A stretch of DNA of 64,000 bases, from positions 19,112,716 to 19,176,715 of the forward strand of contig NC_133478.1 of NCBI RefSeq assembly GCF_025370935.1, read 5' to 3'. Numbering within the stretch: the stretch's first letter is position 1; every line of letters begins with the position of its first letter. This stretch comes from Choristoneura fumiferana (taxonomy: Eukaryota; Arthropoda; Insecta; Lepidoptera; Tortricidae). Both the position numbers and the translations under genes were made by a program. Under the pieces are notes generated by a model. It did no database searches. It was not told the DNA's origin and was given only the letters and a program-made list of their open reading frames with translations. Below, in pieces: positions 63,851 to 64,000 of this stretch.

Positions 63851-64000
63851 CCAGCTGCATACAATCTGAGCTTTATCGGGGTAACAATAAGAGGGGAAGG
63901 TTGTTTTTTTAACTTGGTTTTTCGAGTACGCAGGGGGACGTAATTGTAATTACGATTGCAAATGGCGTCGTAGGGCCGGTTAATCAAATACCGAAATTGA
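63851..64000. other. Window end, nothing seen
   Basis: Includes GACGTAATTGTAATTACG with a TAATTGTAATTA dimeric homeodomain-type site at 63941-63954. No gene. Confidence 0.3.

Overview
This looks like nuclear DNA of a moth or butterfly (order Lepidoptera). That rests on the repeats: a tRNA-derived SINE whose body ends in a conserved GCAGTGGGACGTATATAGG block, non-autonomous Helitrons ending in a GC hairpin plus CTAG, RTE-like LINE remnants with ATC-rich ends, and several palindromic MITE families. I cannot name the species. Nearly the whole window is non-coding.

Only two host genes can be supported. One is a tRNA-Arg(ACG) on the minus strand at 5741-5813. The other is a 5' coding exon of a paired-like homeobox gene at 29815-30115, minus strand. 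It carries an FGIQELLGL motif like the N-terminal octapeptide of Vsx/Chx10 proteins and ends in a perfect GTAAGT donor. No homeodomain exon was recognised, so the remaining exons probably lie beyond position 1. That would make the left 29.8 kb first intron and the right 34 kb upstream DNA. Between the repeats lie GC-rich, non-repetitive blocks (for example 11.82, 14.70, 28.66, 30.3, 43.9, 45.4, 47.1, 52.4, 54.6, 56.3, 62.1 and 63.6 kb) with TAAT and CCAAT sites. These are candidate regulatory elements of the homeobox locus.

Layout. 1-4.1 kb: retroposon pieces, MITEs and a nested composite repeat holding a hAT-type MITE with an 8-bp duplication. 4.1-9.9 kb: the tRNA, a palindromic MITE, retroposon and SINE copies. 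10.7-16.3 kb: TIR repeats, a Penelope-like fragment, LINE tails, two copies of a GTTCCGTAGCC-ended repeat, a Helitron and a 33-bp palindrome with 8-bp flanking repeats. 16.3-29.8 kb: AT-rich intron-like DNA with small MITEs, SINEs and a Penelope-like inverted pair. 29.8-30.8 kb: homeobox exon and GC-rich promoter. 31-42 kb: MITEs, a second Penelope-like copy with two nested insertions, a reverse-transcriptase relic and a minisatellite. 42-47 kb: SINE, a long palindrome, MITE, Helitron. 47.5-49.3 kb: a decayed Tc1-like transposon with doubled terminal repeats. 49.3-52.3 kb: a LINE nested in a MITE, then a foldback element with 97-bp subrepeats. 52-64 kb: more repeats, including TA-flanked MITEs that abut at a single TA and a MITE made of short palindromes.

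The mobile elements are all broken or non-autonomous; no intact transposase or reverse transcriptase is present.
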